In this document: piece after piece, positions 44,901-56,751 of the stretch
How the letters are laid out: each line of letters opens with the position of its first letter
Numbering within the stretch: position 1 is the first letter of the stretch
NCBI GenBank assembly: GCA_027919835.1
Contig: JANVFP010000019.1
Location: 124,001-188,000 of the forward strand
Length of the DNA: 64,000 bases
Source of the DNA: Lentinula raphanica
Taxonomy: Eukaryota; Basidiomycota; Agaricomycetes; Agaricales; Omphalotaceae
Direction of reading: 5' to 3'
The notes under the pieces: generated by a model
The model's input: the letters and a program-made list of their open reading frames with translations, nothing else
What the model was told of the DNA's origin: nothing
The model's database searches: none
Made by a program: the position numbers and the translations under genes

Positions 44901-47900
44901 AGTTGACCTTTTTCAGTTCGAAGAGTAGCGACATCCCGCCCTCGATCCTTCAGTTGAGCGTCGAGTTGACCTTTGTCAGTTTGGAGGGTAGCGACATCCC
45001 GCTCTCGATCCTTCAATTGAGCGTCGAGTTGACCTTTTTCAGTGGCGAGTTGACCTTTTTCAGTTCGAAGAGTAGCGACATCCCGCTCTCGATCCTTCAA
45101 TTGACCATTGAGTTGACCATTTTGAGTTTGAAGGGCGAGTAGATCGGTCTATAGTAGGGCTATTAAGATACATTCCAGGCTATAACATTGGAGCACATAC
45201 GTTTAACGACACATTTTGGCTCTTTTGGCTCTCGATCTCTCCGCGTTGGACTTGAAGATCCCGCTGCGGATGTCGATGAGGGTTCATTCGCCTCAGCGTA
45301 AAACTTGAGATGATAACAACTTACATTAGCCGTTGACAGCTGTGTTTCCAGTACTCGTGATCTCTCTTCGAGGCTGGCATATTGCTTGCGGAGTAAATCA
45401 TGTTCATTCTCAAGCAGGCTTCCTTGTTCATGTGATTCGTGATGTTGAACCTTGATAGAATCTTAGCACCCGTTACTTCTTGTAAAATGTGATCTTTACC
45501 TGTAGCGTCTTGTAATCGTCCTTTGCTTTGCCCAATTGTGCCTCTAGAGACTCAAGACGAGTTCGTTGCTGACTCAGCTCTGACTCGTATTGGATCTTCG
45601 ACTGGGCTAATTCAACCTGCAATATAGGCAGTAAGATTAGCCTTGTCTGCTTTCGGTTCGTGGAGACTACCTTGAATTGATCAATCGCCCGATCCTTTGT
45701 TGCAAGGTCATTGTTGAGTCCATTGCGCTCCGCCGTCAAGCTAAGTAGATCTGTCGCGAGCTTTCCTTGGCGCGCTGTTGATTCCCCCAGCTGTGCTTGT
45801 AAAGAAACGCTGCGCGCGACCTGTCTCGCAAGCTCTTCTTGAGTCTGGTCATATTGTTCATTAGAGCGTTCTAACTCAGTCTAGGAAAGATTGTTAGATA
45901 CAAATGAGGACATTCGACGAGTCCTGACCTCCTTCGTTTGATGAAACTCATCTAACTGCCCCTGTAAGTTATTGCGCTCAACTTCTAGCTCTTCATAAGC
46001 ATCTTGCAAATTCTTCTGTCTGGTTTCTAGCGAGTCGCACACTGAGGCTAGATCTCCCTTTTCAGTATATAGAGAGCGCAGGGACCTTTCCAGCTCAAGC
46101 ATTGTGGCCTATCAACGTCGTGTGTTCGAGAGTTATGATGAGAAGAAATATGGGAGATCACTTGCCTTAGCAACCTCTAATTCATTGACGGCTTTTTCCT
46201 GTTTGACGACGTTGACGAAATCGAAGTAGCAGAATTATCGACATACTGACCTTCACCGATTGGAGTTCACCCGACACTTCTTGTAGCTGCCTATAGAATA
46301 AATCTTTTTCTGCCTAAAAATAACATTGAAATGTCATTGATCAATCGTCAACACTCGACACTCACATTCAACTGTTGGAACTCATTCGTGGCTTTCTGTA
46401 GAGTTTCCTCAAGCTTGCTGTTTACTATCGCTATCTCAGCCTCATGTTCCTGAATATTTTCTTTAGCTATATCTATTCACCCAGAATGAGTCATGCATAC
46501 CTGTAAGGTGAGTTCAAGACGATGTTTTTCTGCCTCCCATTGTTGTTTTTTTGCCTCAACTTGAGATTCCAGAGCAGTCTTGTCTTCAATCAGTTGGTCC
46601 CTATCAGCTTTGAGTGAAGCATTGGCTTTTCGGAGTGACTTGTTATCATCCTATAGCATATGAGATTGAATCACATATTCGAGCAATGTAACATCCCCGT
46701 AACCACTTACCGAATGACGTCTTGAATCCGTTTCTGCCTGAAGTTTAGCGAGAGATTTGTTCTGCAAATCCGCCTTCAATTCTTGGAGTTGATCATTCTT
46801 TGAATCGGCAATGACAGTCTTCTTCGCCTTTCGTAAACAATCCAATTCTTTCTGCGCGTCGCCATATCTGTGAATGAGAAGGGAATCGCCAACGATAGTC
46901 GCTGGCAACTGACCTGATCAGTGGCTCGTTGGTGACCGAGTTCATTCACCGTAGCCTGCTTTCCACATGAGACCCAAAGAGATACGGCAAAGACATTTTA
47001 CATACCGTGAGTTCTTTCTTTTCGGATTCCAAGCCGCTAATTCGCGCCTCATATTCTTTATGCTTGATCGCCCCCTCAGTTTCCAGACGTTCAATCTGAC
47101 TCTGTTCGAAAGTTAGTCCAGCCAACATGAAGCAACATTGGTAGATCACCATAAGTGCAGCAATTTTATCCTCCCCTTTCTGTCGAAGAGCGATATTAAC
47201 ATCCCACTTCATCATCAAACACACAAAGATTGGCTCACCTCTAATCGTTCGCCTTCTTGGATGGACGTCTGGGCTTCTTCGAGAGTAGCAATTTTGGCCT
47301 GCAGATAGTGAGCTCTCCTCAATTGCTTGGCAGTGGGCACACGTTGCTCGTACTTACCAGAAGTGTACGTCTTTCTTTGTTCAGAATGTTGTTAGTCTCT
47401 AAGAGGGTAAGATTGGATTTCTTCTTCAATTGGAGTTCCTCTTCGACCTTTTGCAAACATGAGAAGTATGATCTCGAAGGCTTAGACGGAACTGCATACA
47501 TCAGAGAATTCGTCGTCCGATTGCGTGGGAGCCTGTTCCTGGAGTTTGCTCGCGAGATTGAGCATCTGCCGCTGTTCTTCAACGACGGCTTCGAGTTCGA
47601 TGCATCGTGCCTCAAGCTTCTTACGATCATCTTCTCCAAAATATTCATAGACCTTGACCTTTGTATGTCGGGTTTCAGCTTCTGGTGACCTCAAGCGAGG
47701 AGTCTGTATCCAAGAGAACATCAGAAACTGGTGAACAAACTACATTCGAGATGAAAGACTCACCGCTGTCCTCTTTCGTCTTCTAATGCACTCATGTACG
47801 CGTCCTCATCGTCTGACCCTGCTTGAAGATCAGAGCCCAGACTGCTGCTGGAACTATAATCCGCGGAGAAAGTTCCTGCTTTGCGCTTCTTCGACGATTC

Positions 47901-47906
47901 GCTCAT
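41958..47906 (-). CDS. Long coiled-coil protein carried by the giant element
   Basis: I do not recognise a named family. More than 15 small exons, most with clear GT..AG borders, read from about 47906 (MSESSKKRKAG...) to the stop at 41958. The order is: an acidic Ser-rich start; a very long coiled coil (47.7-43.9 kb) that includes a block of 21-residue repeats; a linker; a poly-Ser/poly-Glu tract (43.27-43.13 kb); and a conserved C-terminal part. That part contains LFMADPKKHGPKL, TPWNRALMRLL, DFRHPVFRSYW and PPPTHLPASFF. It has a diverged paralogue at the other end of the element. Checked in-frame joins include RNNIN-KLARD, IRHA-KYRVR and KHKK-HKSSK. The first exon-exon join near 47.7 kb is one base out of frame with visible splice sites, so the 5' end is uncertain. 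A structural or DNA-end-associated role is speculation. Confidence 0.55.
44420..45105 (-). repeat. Tandem 63-bp repeat coding three-heptad coiled-coil units
   Basis: Ten units of KD(R/Q)ERDVATLRTEKGQLDA(Q/R)L (21 residues, 63 bp) lie head to tail. Two of them carry one additional heptad and are 28 residues long. Length changes are in whole heptads, so the coiled-coil register is kept. The low divergence between units points to recent expansion. Confidence 0.85.
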
Positions 47907-48499
47907 CGAGCAATGAAAGTTCGTTGAGTGCCACTCAGAGTTAGAATCGAGCAAGTTACTGGTACAAAGGAGGTTTAGCGCGTGTATTAAGCGATTCCAT
48001 TTTCGGCACATAGACAGGGCGATGAACGTGTTGTACACTAATCTGAGCTCCGCTGACATTTCAGCAGCTCTTCACTGGTAAGCAGGATGACAATTAGGTC
48101 TCTATGATAGCTTGAAATACATAGGATACACACTGTAAATCCTGTACGATACACTTTCAATCCTTCGATCTTCGTTTGGCGCCAAGAAAATACAATCTGT
48201 GAGATGTTTGTCGAATCGCAGCTGAAGTACAAGAATTGACAGTTCTGACCCGTTCTTGTGAAAGCAAAGAAAGAGCAACGCGTAGCAATTAGAAGTGAAC
48301 GGCAGAACAGCGTGCTACAGTAACGTAGTGGTCAGAGAGAGAGTAAAAATTAAAATGACTAAGCGCCGGTGATCTTGTGATGAGTTGAACGAAACGCAAA
48401 TCCTATCTGGGTGAGATTTTGTAGAAAACATACATTTGTAGTAAGAAGGATGGAGATCATACAATGAGGATACATATGTAGAACATTTGAGTACAATAT
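47907..48499. other. No gene recognised, inside the giant element
   Basis: This stretch lies between the coiled-coil gene and the stop of the next minus-strand gene. It may hold the promoter and 5' UTR of the former. An in-frame upstream ATG at 48059 could extend it by 51 residues. Confidence 0.4.
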
Positions 48500-49703
48500 C
48501 TATGCCTGTGCATGTCGATTGCTCTTCCTGCCAGTACGCTTGCTACTCTTCGTCGCTCTGGTTCGTATTTCGGCGAGCTCAGATTCCACTGCGTCTTTCT
48601 GAAGGGCAGCTTTGCGATACTTGAGCTGAGCTCGAATGAAATCGTCAGTTGCCCAATTGTCACGATATTGAGAAAGGAAAGGATATCTCACAGCGGCCTG
48701 TATTCCACTAGTAAACACTTGCCACATCACAAGAAGGCATTACACGTACCAACTCCCGCACCTGTTTCAACGCTAGCAGGGGCTGCTCCGTATAAGGGAC
48801 GGAGCAATCCAGCTTGTCTTGCACGATACCATTGATGTATTTCTAAGTGTGAAGTACCGTCAGTCTATTGGTAGCATTATCCAACGAATTGCATGTTACG
48901 TACCTTCACCTTGTCGTGTTTTTCATCTGGCCACTTCAAGACAGCGCGTAGATTATATCCACCACGTCCAGGTCTACCCGCTTCACCGGTGGGTTTAGAA
49001 ATCTTGTCGTCGTTGTCGGAATCGTCAGAATCAGAGTCCAAGAACAGAGGAAGTTTGGGAGCGCCTCTTTTGCTGGCTTCGACTGTTGCAGTCGGAAGGG
49101 ACACATTCGAACCAGTGGGCAAAGAGAGGCTGGCAGCGGCCTGTATAGATTCACTCGCCCTGGTATTGCGATCCGCATCTCTGGCATTGACTTTGTTGGA
49201 ATTTGTAGAATGAATAGCCTGGGCAAACGAAACACCCTTTTTCGTTTGCTGCTGGGAATCGTCACTGTCATATGCATAGACACGTCGACTATGAGACGGG
49301 GCTGGGGTTGCTGCGACACGAGTAGCTTGAGCGATAGAGGCATTATGAACAGATCTACGATCGGTTCGTTGACCTGGGATAAAATCATCGTCGCTATCGT
49401 ATGCGAGAACCCTGCCGCCACGGGCAGGATAGAGAAGGGCAGATGGCTTTGAGAAGCCGGTGTCAGAGTCCGATTCGTAAGCACAATGAGGAGTATTGAA
49501 GAGCTCCGAAGGAGAAGAAGGAGGGAGTGAACAGGAGAACTATAAGGTGAGGTTCGACTGCGAGCGCGTGGCGTCCGGAAAGGGCCAACGGCCGGGCGAA
49601 GATATTGATGGTCAATCGAGCTCAATGGCTGAGTGGACGTTGAGAAGAGGGTATGATCGACAGAAATTGAGTATTCGAAGTGAGGGGGTTGGGTGGGATT
49701 CAT
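48500..49703 (-). pseudogene. Unknown Asp/Ser-rich protein gene with a frameshift
   Basis: Reading from ATG at 49703 gives MNPTQPPHFEYS and about 60 further residues. The coding signal then jumps to another frame at a CCC run near 49523. The continuing frame reads YESDSDTGFSKPSALLYPARGG, then a repeated VLAYDSDDDF / VYAYDSDDS motif, then LFLDSDSDDSDNDDK. Further exons, containing KYINGIVQDKL and YPFLSQYRDNWATDDFIRAQLKYR, end at 48500. One missing C would restore the frame; no intron of plausible size explains it. The C-terminal part resembles uncharacterised proteins that I associate with basidiomycete transposons. A sequencing error is the alternative to a true lesion. Confidence 0.5.
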
Positions 49704-49753
49704 GATTTGTAGGAACGCTTGACTGGGAATAGTTACGATAAATCGACAGCCTT

Positions 49754-50324
49754 TTATATGAGCTTTCCACTCATAGCCATAAGCGTCTGCTGAAAGACTT
49801 TCGTGAGTCGAAGACTGAAAGGGGAAATATAAAGAGCATTGGAAATAAGGTCAAAGGCAGAAAGAGTTTGGGAGGAAACAAACCTGAGCAGTACTCCTTC
49901 GAAATCCATGCCCTGTGCACCCTGGCATAGTATTATAGCGGTAGAGCCGTGGGTTGAAGATTTACAAGAGTTCGAGAATGTAGGAACAAGTCTTGAACGT
50001 CGCAACGTTGAAGAACGCTTCGGTGGGCGCTGCATCAAGCGCTTACTGATATTATGTAATTGAACACGCGCTTTCACATCTTGGCATCGGCTATCGACGT
50101 TGTGCAACATGGCCTGAGTCTTTGTTCTCTTTTCTAGTCCATCTCCTTTCAGTAAACCACATCTGTTCCTCTCAGACAACGCCCTCTCGTACTTCCGCAT
50201 TCTTCGTTTCAGCATGGGTTCCGCAATCTCATACCAATCTGCCGCCACACTACGAGGCCATGGTGATGCGATTCTGTCAATCCGTTTCTCTGCCGATGGG
50301 AAATATATTGCAGCCACTGCAGCT
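49754..50324 (-). pseudogene. Possible 3' part of the split transposase gene
   Basis: An open frame starts directly at the edge of the fold-back element with SAAVAAIYFPSAEKRIDRI. That is the kind of hydrophobic helix expected after the break in the transposase. It continues in the same direction with a basic KRRMRKYERALSERNR stretch. I cannot align it confidently to a family, so its link to the transposase rests on position and direction. Confidence 0.3.
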
Positions 50325-52976
50325 GATACTGTGAAGCTTTTGTAAAAAGGTCCGATGAGTTATCGAGGAACGTTTGAAAAAACCTGTGATAACTCGGAGG
50401 GGGCTCCGGAAATGGCTCCGGGGGGTGGTCATGCCTGTCACCACCTGTCACATGGGGCCTATATTTACTGTTTTGGGTAATTAATAATTATCCAGATATT
50501 AAATAAGCAGTACATTTTCAAAAAACCCGAAAATTCATTAAAAATCTAAAAAATCCTAAAAAACCCAGATTAGGTCAGATCAGGGTATGTAAGCAAATGA
50601 CCTCATATGATCAAAAATGATGTAGGGTCAATATAGGTACTAAAAATAGCCCAAAAAATCACTAAAAATGCAAAAAATATTTAGGGATGGTATAGAGCCT
50701 ATTGCAGGTCCAGGCCCATCAACATTACCAAAAAAGGAAAAAATTGATCATGATGTCATCTTGTAGCAAAAAATCTGAAAAAAATCATAAAAATAGTTAA
50801 AAAATTCAGGGGTGCCTTGTTGGCCCTGAAAATGCAAAATAAAAAAAAATACGCGACAAGTGTAAAAAATTTTATCACTCCAAATCATACCAAATCCACT
50901 ATACAGTCAGAATATATGATGTATATGCTATTTTTAGCACCTCTAGCACCCTCAATCACTCAGAATAGCTTGTATTACTTAAAAATTACACCAAACTGAC
51001 AACATTAAGTAAATATGATGTACATGATATTTTTAGCACACCTAGTATCCTTGAACACTCAGAACAATTTTTATTACTCAATATGTTCAGTACACTTGGT
51101 ACTTATCACACCTAACATACTAAAACTTGGAACACTAGTGATATGTATTATGTTGACAATAAATACTCAAAATAGTGTTATCAGTCACTATACTTAACAC
51201 ACTTAACAGTCAAAAAGTCGGAACAATATTACTTGATATACATAACACACTCATTGTTATACTATAACACACTTATATAACAACGAGTTTTGGGCGCTTA
51301 TGGGCGCTTATTTGGTGTTTTTGAGTTGAAATTCATTAATAGCACACTCAATAATTTTTGTGTGGGCTCTATATTGTGTCAGGATGTTGTCTATATCATA
51401 TTCCTCTAGATATAATTCGGAGATCTCGAAAATACAACCTGTGGGGCTAGCTATGCTATGATTTTTGTGATATAACACTGTTTTATGTAAATGACAGTGC
51501 ATACACCCATGTTATGAAGTCAAACTGCTGCTGGGTCATGAAAAGAGTCATCCTACAACCTATTCTATGCTAACTCTATGTGATACAGCAAAGAGATCTG
51601 TAATGGGGGTCATTGAATATGACATCTATTGTTACATGTAAGTGTAGACATCTATGGTGTACATGAAACATGTACATGTGTATCACAGTGTCCAACCTTT
51701 ATGATAGCTATCTGAATCATGTACAGACACTGCCAGTAGACTGTAGGAGTGCTTTTCTCATGTACTAGCATCAGTATACTTGCACTACATGGACATATGC
51801 ATTGGCATTTACATAAAACACTATTATATCACACAAGATCACAGTATAGCTACCCACACAGGTTGTATTTTCGAGATCTCCGAATTATATCTAGAGGAAT
51901 ATGATATAGACAACATCCTGACACAATATAGAGCCCACACAAAAATTATTGAGTGTGCTATTAATGAATTTCAACTCAAAAACACCAAATAAGCGCCCAT
52001 AAGCGCCCAAAACTCGTTGTTATATAAGTGTGTTATAGTATAACAATGAGTGTGTTATGTATATCAAGTAATATTGTTCCGACTTTTTGACTGTTAAGTG
52101 TGTTAAGTATAGTGACTGATAACACTATTTTGAGTATTTATTGTCAACATAATACATATCACTAGTGTTCCAAGTTTTAGTATGTTAGGTGTGATAAGTA
52201 CCAAGTGTACTGAACATATTGAGTAATAAAAATTGTTCTGAGTGTTCAAGGATACTAGGTGTGCTAAAAATATCATGTACATCATATTTACTTAATGTTG
52301 TCAGTTTGGTGTAATTTTTAAGTAATACAAGCTATTCTGAGTGATTGAGGGTGCTAGAGGTGCTAAAAATAGCATATACATCATATATTCTGACTGTATA
52401 GTGGATTTGGTATGATTTGGAGTGATAAAATTTTTTACACTTGTCGCGTATTTTTTTTTATTTTGCATTTTCAGGGCCAACAAGGCACCCCTGAATTTTT
52501 TAACTATTTTTATGATTTTTTTCAGATTTTTTGCTACAAGATGACATCATGATCAATTTTTTCCTTTTTTGGTAATGTTGATGGGCCTGGACCTGCAATA
52601 GGCTCTATACCATCCCTAAATATTTTTTGCATTTTTAGTGATTTTTTGGGCTATTTTTAGTACCTATATTGACCCTACATCATTTTTGATCATATGAGGT
52701 CATTTGCTTACATACCCTGATCTGACCTAATCTGGGTTTTTTAGGATTTTTTAGATTTTTAATGAATTTTCGGGTTTTTTTGAAAATGTACTGCTTATTT
52801 AATATCTGGATAATTATTAATTACCCAAAACAGTAAATATAGGCCCCATGTGACAGGTGGTGACAGGCATGACCACCCCCCGGAGCCATTTCCGGAGCCC
52901 CCTCCGAGTTATCACAGGTTTTTTCAAACGTTCCTCGATAACTCATCGGACCTTTTTACAAAAGCTTCACAGTATC
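50325..52976. mobile_element. Fold-back element with ~1.1-kb inverted arms
   Basis: Two arms of about 1.1 kb (50325 to about 51440, and about 51865 to 52976) are essentially identical in inverted orientation. Both start GATACTGTGAAGCTTTTG. The inner ~425 bp still show a weaker inverted match of roughly 85%. The arms are AT-rich (many AAAAATC-type runs) with a GC-richer outer 130 bp. Mirror-image short frames exist in both arms but no transposase motif is seen. No clear target duplication is visible. It sits inside the transposase gene and would extrude as a large hairpin. Confidence 0.85.
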
Positions 52977-55900
52977 CTGTGTCTTCAGCAGCCAGGGGTG
53001 ATTCCTCTTTCCACAGACTCAACAGAGCAAGGGGTAGGTGGATCGTGAACAAAGTTCGCCAATGGTCGGCTTTCAGGGTACCCGCTTTGGGTAAACCAAT
53101 ATCGGGCGGGGGCCTGGATGACCACGCTGGAGTAATAACCTGACGAACAACCTCTTGCACTCTTTCCAAGACTTTAGAAGAGTCAATATGAGCCCATTCC
53201 ATCGCACCCAAAGGTTTGGTTTTCCGCTAAGCCAAAGTAAGTAACTGTCGCGAGCCCTTAATCAGAGGACTCACCCATGTGACCAGCTCCTCGATCAAAT
53301 CCTGTTTACTGATTCTCCCTCCCGGGAGGCATCCAATATCGATACAAACATATTTCAACGCCGCTTCTGATCTACGATTGAGAGCCTGCTTGAGGCCTCG
53401 TATTCCAGGTTCATCATCAACTAACGGTTGCTGAAGGGTGCGATGAACGTGTCCGACATCATACGCCGAATGACGACTAAATTTCTTGACTAGGTCATCC
53501 ATGACACTCAAACGTTGTGCTGCTGTAAATTGGCGAAATCGAGAGGGATCACGAGTGATTGACAAAGGATAGGAAGCTGCCCAAGGCACAGTCGGAGGAG
53601 GGATATCCCGGGGTGTGAAAAACGGCCAGTCAAAAACACCTTGATCGCATATTGAATTTAAGCGCTATGGCAAGGCATAATGATCCATGTGTGAGTTTGA
53701 TAGAGTAGCGGCGACACTGATCACATACCCAATCAACCAACAATATAGCCATTTCCTTCTTCGTGATGTCCCTCACCGCTACTGTAGATTGTTGACATAT
53801 ATCCTTTGAAGAGTCCATGGGAAATAGATGGAGGTCGTTGCATACATATGCTAGTGCAACCCATTTCCGTCCTTTGAGCCACGCAATCAGGGTTCTTCTT
53901 CGTGCCGTTGCATCAGCTACAGTACAGGAAAGTTCATCATGGATAAGCTGAGTGTCTTCGATTGCCCGATCGTCATTGACAATGTTTTCCTTCAGATACG
54001 AAACCCTTTGACGTCGAAAATCTCGAAGTTCCGGTGAGAGATGATACCATTCGACACAAGCGAGGTGTTCAAGTCCATCTTGAGCATCGGATTCATTTGC
54101 GTTATTGATTGTGGAGAGATGCGGTGGCGGTGTGAAGTTATAATGGTAGGCAACCATCCGTGTATCCTTTGTTTTTTTTGTGGCACTTTTCTTGCTTTGA
54201 GGATCATCGAGACCAAGCGCATCCCGGAAGAAACGTTGCTCCAGAATGAGGAACATGGTATGCATGGGTTCAACAGCCACCATCATCGACGGCTTCCAAT
54301 AGGGTAGACACCAAAATTCCGAATAACGAGTGCCATACATAGCCTCAATAGGCTTACGATCCTCTAATGTCTTTGCATCCCTCCAGAGTTCCGCACCTTT
54401 TCGGAGATAATCGTCGTCAACAGGCTTCCAGTCCTCGAAATCGGTTCGGCAAAGATGGGCTTTGTGCCAGCAGCAGCATACAAAGCAAAAAAGATGTGAG
54501 GTAACGTCCATGAATCCACACCAAGGACGAGCAGCCTTGAGATCCATAAGAACGGCTACGAGGACAATCCGGAAGATGCGTTCATATGGCTTTTCCGCGT
54601 CGCCGAGACAGGATGTTTGGTGTGTTTGATATGGAGTAAATCCTCGAGTGTATCCGGTTTCGAGCTCCGTTATCAACGGTCGCAGGAAATGACGATGCGC
54701 GGCTTCTTTGATGTTTGGCTCGTTAGGACCTTGTATCAGTCCCGGGACGTATATGTAAGCTGGATCATTGCGCATAGAAAGAGGGAGGTTAAGGCACTTC
54801 AATGCCATGATACCCGTAGAGCTACTGCGTCCTCGGATCCGATTACCTTCAACATTGAATGAATCAGCATGCAAGACAAAGAGCCATCGCCCCTCATTGC
54901 CCCGATCTGCGATAAATAGCGAACCATCAGCAGATTTAAGCTGTCGAATGAAGCTTCCATCTCGCGCGTCTCGCTTATCTGGAGGGGAATCTGGATTTCG
55001 GGTCACCTCCTCACAGAACTTCTCGCCAATATCTTCAACACCGGGTAGGGCAAGAAATCGACCGAACCAATCAGCGAATGGATAGTAGTGGAACATTTTG
55101 ATGGGTTTGTTGTATTTCAAGAGAGGGGTTCCGCAGGGCTGAGAATCAGTGGTCCCGCGAAAATCACACATGTCAGGATATGTAGGTGTGGTTGAGTTCT
55201 TCGAATACGAGGGTTCAAAGGTACAACTGCAATTGGGGCAAACGGCATAGGGGATACTGGTTACATTCAGGTTGAAATGGTCTTCGACTGTATTGATCGA
55301 TTCTGGTATGTCTGTGAGTGCTCGTTGCTGCTCCAAGTTCGGTCCTTCATTGAGCAGGGTAAGTGAGTAACCGAAGATTTTCAGCGCTTTGAGCATGAAA
55401 GAGCTGCCACGCTTAGCAGCTCCTTCGAACACTCGGTTGGTGAGTGCAAGACAATAAGCAAGTAACGTTGGCATGTGTCGCTTAGCTGCTGGGTCAATGA
55501 AGGCTTTCCCTGTGACAACTAGTGAGATCATGTAATGACCAGAAGAAGAATGACCCACTGTTATCAATTTTGAAGGCAGATTTGTCCGGAAACTCACAGC
55601 GCCAGCGATCGAGGGATACAAGGAGGGTATCAAGGAGATTGCTAATTTCCTCCCGCAAGACCGAGACTGCATCACGCCGTATCAGATGGAGATTTTCTCT
55701 GGTATACTCGACAACAGCTTCGACATCGCTGAGTTCTGTTTGGATGAGCCTTTCGTCTTCGTTACTTCTGAGTCGATCTAGTCGATCTATACAGCTGTGT
55801 AAATTGGTTTTCAGTTGAGATGCATGGAGCATTGCTCTAGTTGACGAAAAGTTTGTAGTTTTCGGATCTCCGAATGGATGGATGAAGCCGTGTTTGTCAG

Positions 55901-56380
55901 GTTTGAGAATGTGTTCAAGAGAACCGGCTCCTTCAGTCGGCGAGGGGTTACCAACGCTATCTGTAATCTGCAAATTGATGAACAATGAGCCAAACGTGTA
56001 AGAACGTCCAATCTCACTGACAGCTTGTTTACTCAATGCCGATGTGAGCTCATCAAACATCGAAGAATCATCAGCCAGAGAAGGCTCAGAAGGTAAATCA
56101 TTGCGCCGATTCAATATTGTAGTTGCCATAACGTTCAAGTTCAAGTCTAGTCCTTGGGTAGAGGGAGAGGTAGAGGCTAGCATAGAAATGAGAATAGATC
56201 ACGAATCTTCTGTATGACGAGCCTACCTTGAGCCTGGAGGAGTTTTTGATATTTGGAAATCGATTCTGACTTCGAATCAGGATTTGAAGAGGCAGACTGT
56301 GAGGAAGATCGATAAGCTGGGATCTGAGAGGGTGAATCCTCTTTCAGAGACTGAGCAAGGAGTTTAGAAAACGCGCTCAT
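52977..56380 (-). pseudogene. tnp2-type (CACTA/CMC) transposase, interrupted
   Basis: This gene would encode the DDE-type transposase that mobilises the element. From ATG 56380 (MSAFSKLLAQSLK) it runs through exons near 56380-56227, 56179-55563, 55513-53714, 53666-53269 and 53228 onward. An N-terminal zinc ribbon, AVCPNCSCTFEP...YPDMCDF, lies around 55.25-55.1 kb. The core motifs YVPGLIQGPNEP, HFLRPLI, LMDLKAARPWCGF (Asp), HLFCFVCCCWH and YWKPSMMVAVEPMHTMFL (acidic residue) follow. HADSFNVEGNR may hold the first Asp. The C-terminal signature GAMEWAHIDSSKVLERVQE...DHWRTLFTIHLPLALLSLW is reached just before the frame enters the fold-back element at 52976 and stops. The remainder, if any, is on the far side. 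The catalytic residues are assigned by position, not alignment. Confidence 0.78.
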
Positions 56381-56751
56381 ATCTAAAATTCTTCGACTTG
56401 GAGGTAGTGAAGAGTGTTCGTGCTTCGGCAATGAAAAATCCGAACCCGCGGAAATCGGGCCGAATTGGTTGATATGCCATCTTTTACGTAGAACCGTTCC
56501 GTTCAACCACTCTTACATCGACAGCGAACTTCGAAGCTTCAAGCAGACGATGATTGATGACGACTGAAGCTCGAACACTGGATACTCGGGACGGCTCACA
56601 GGGCTCTTCATGGAATATGGCCATGGTCAATTTCCTTATCAACCTCATGGTGAGCGGTTGATGACTTCCTTTGTTCGAGATTCTTATTAAATGACTGCTT
56701 GTTTTCAAACCAATTCGAAAGCCACTCATCTACTTTCTTCCCTGTTCCAAT

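Noticed and set aside
44438..45142. Plus-strand open frame of 234 residues across the coiled-coil repeats
   Set aside because: It is the antisense of the repeat block. Composition is forced by the KGQLDAQL-type units, and exons on the minus strand continue on both sides.
50817..52483. Pairs of identical 60-70-residue frames in both arms of the fold-back element
   Set aside because: They are mirror copies created by the palindrome, AT-rich, with no known domain.
53992..54307. Short frames on both strands inside the transposase
   Set aside because: They overl the conserved transposase core in other frames and have no support of their own.
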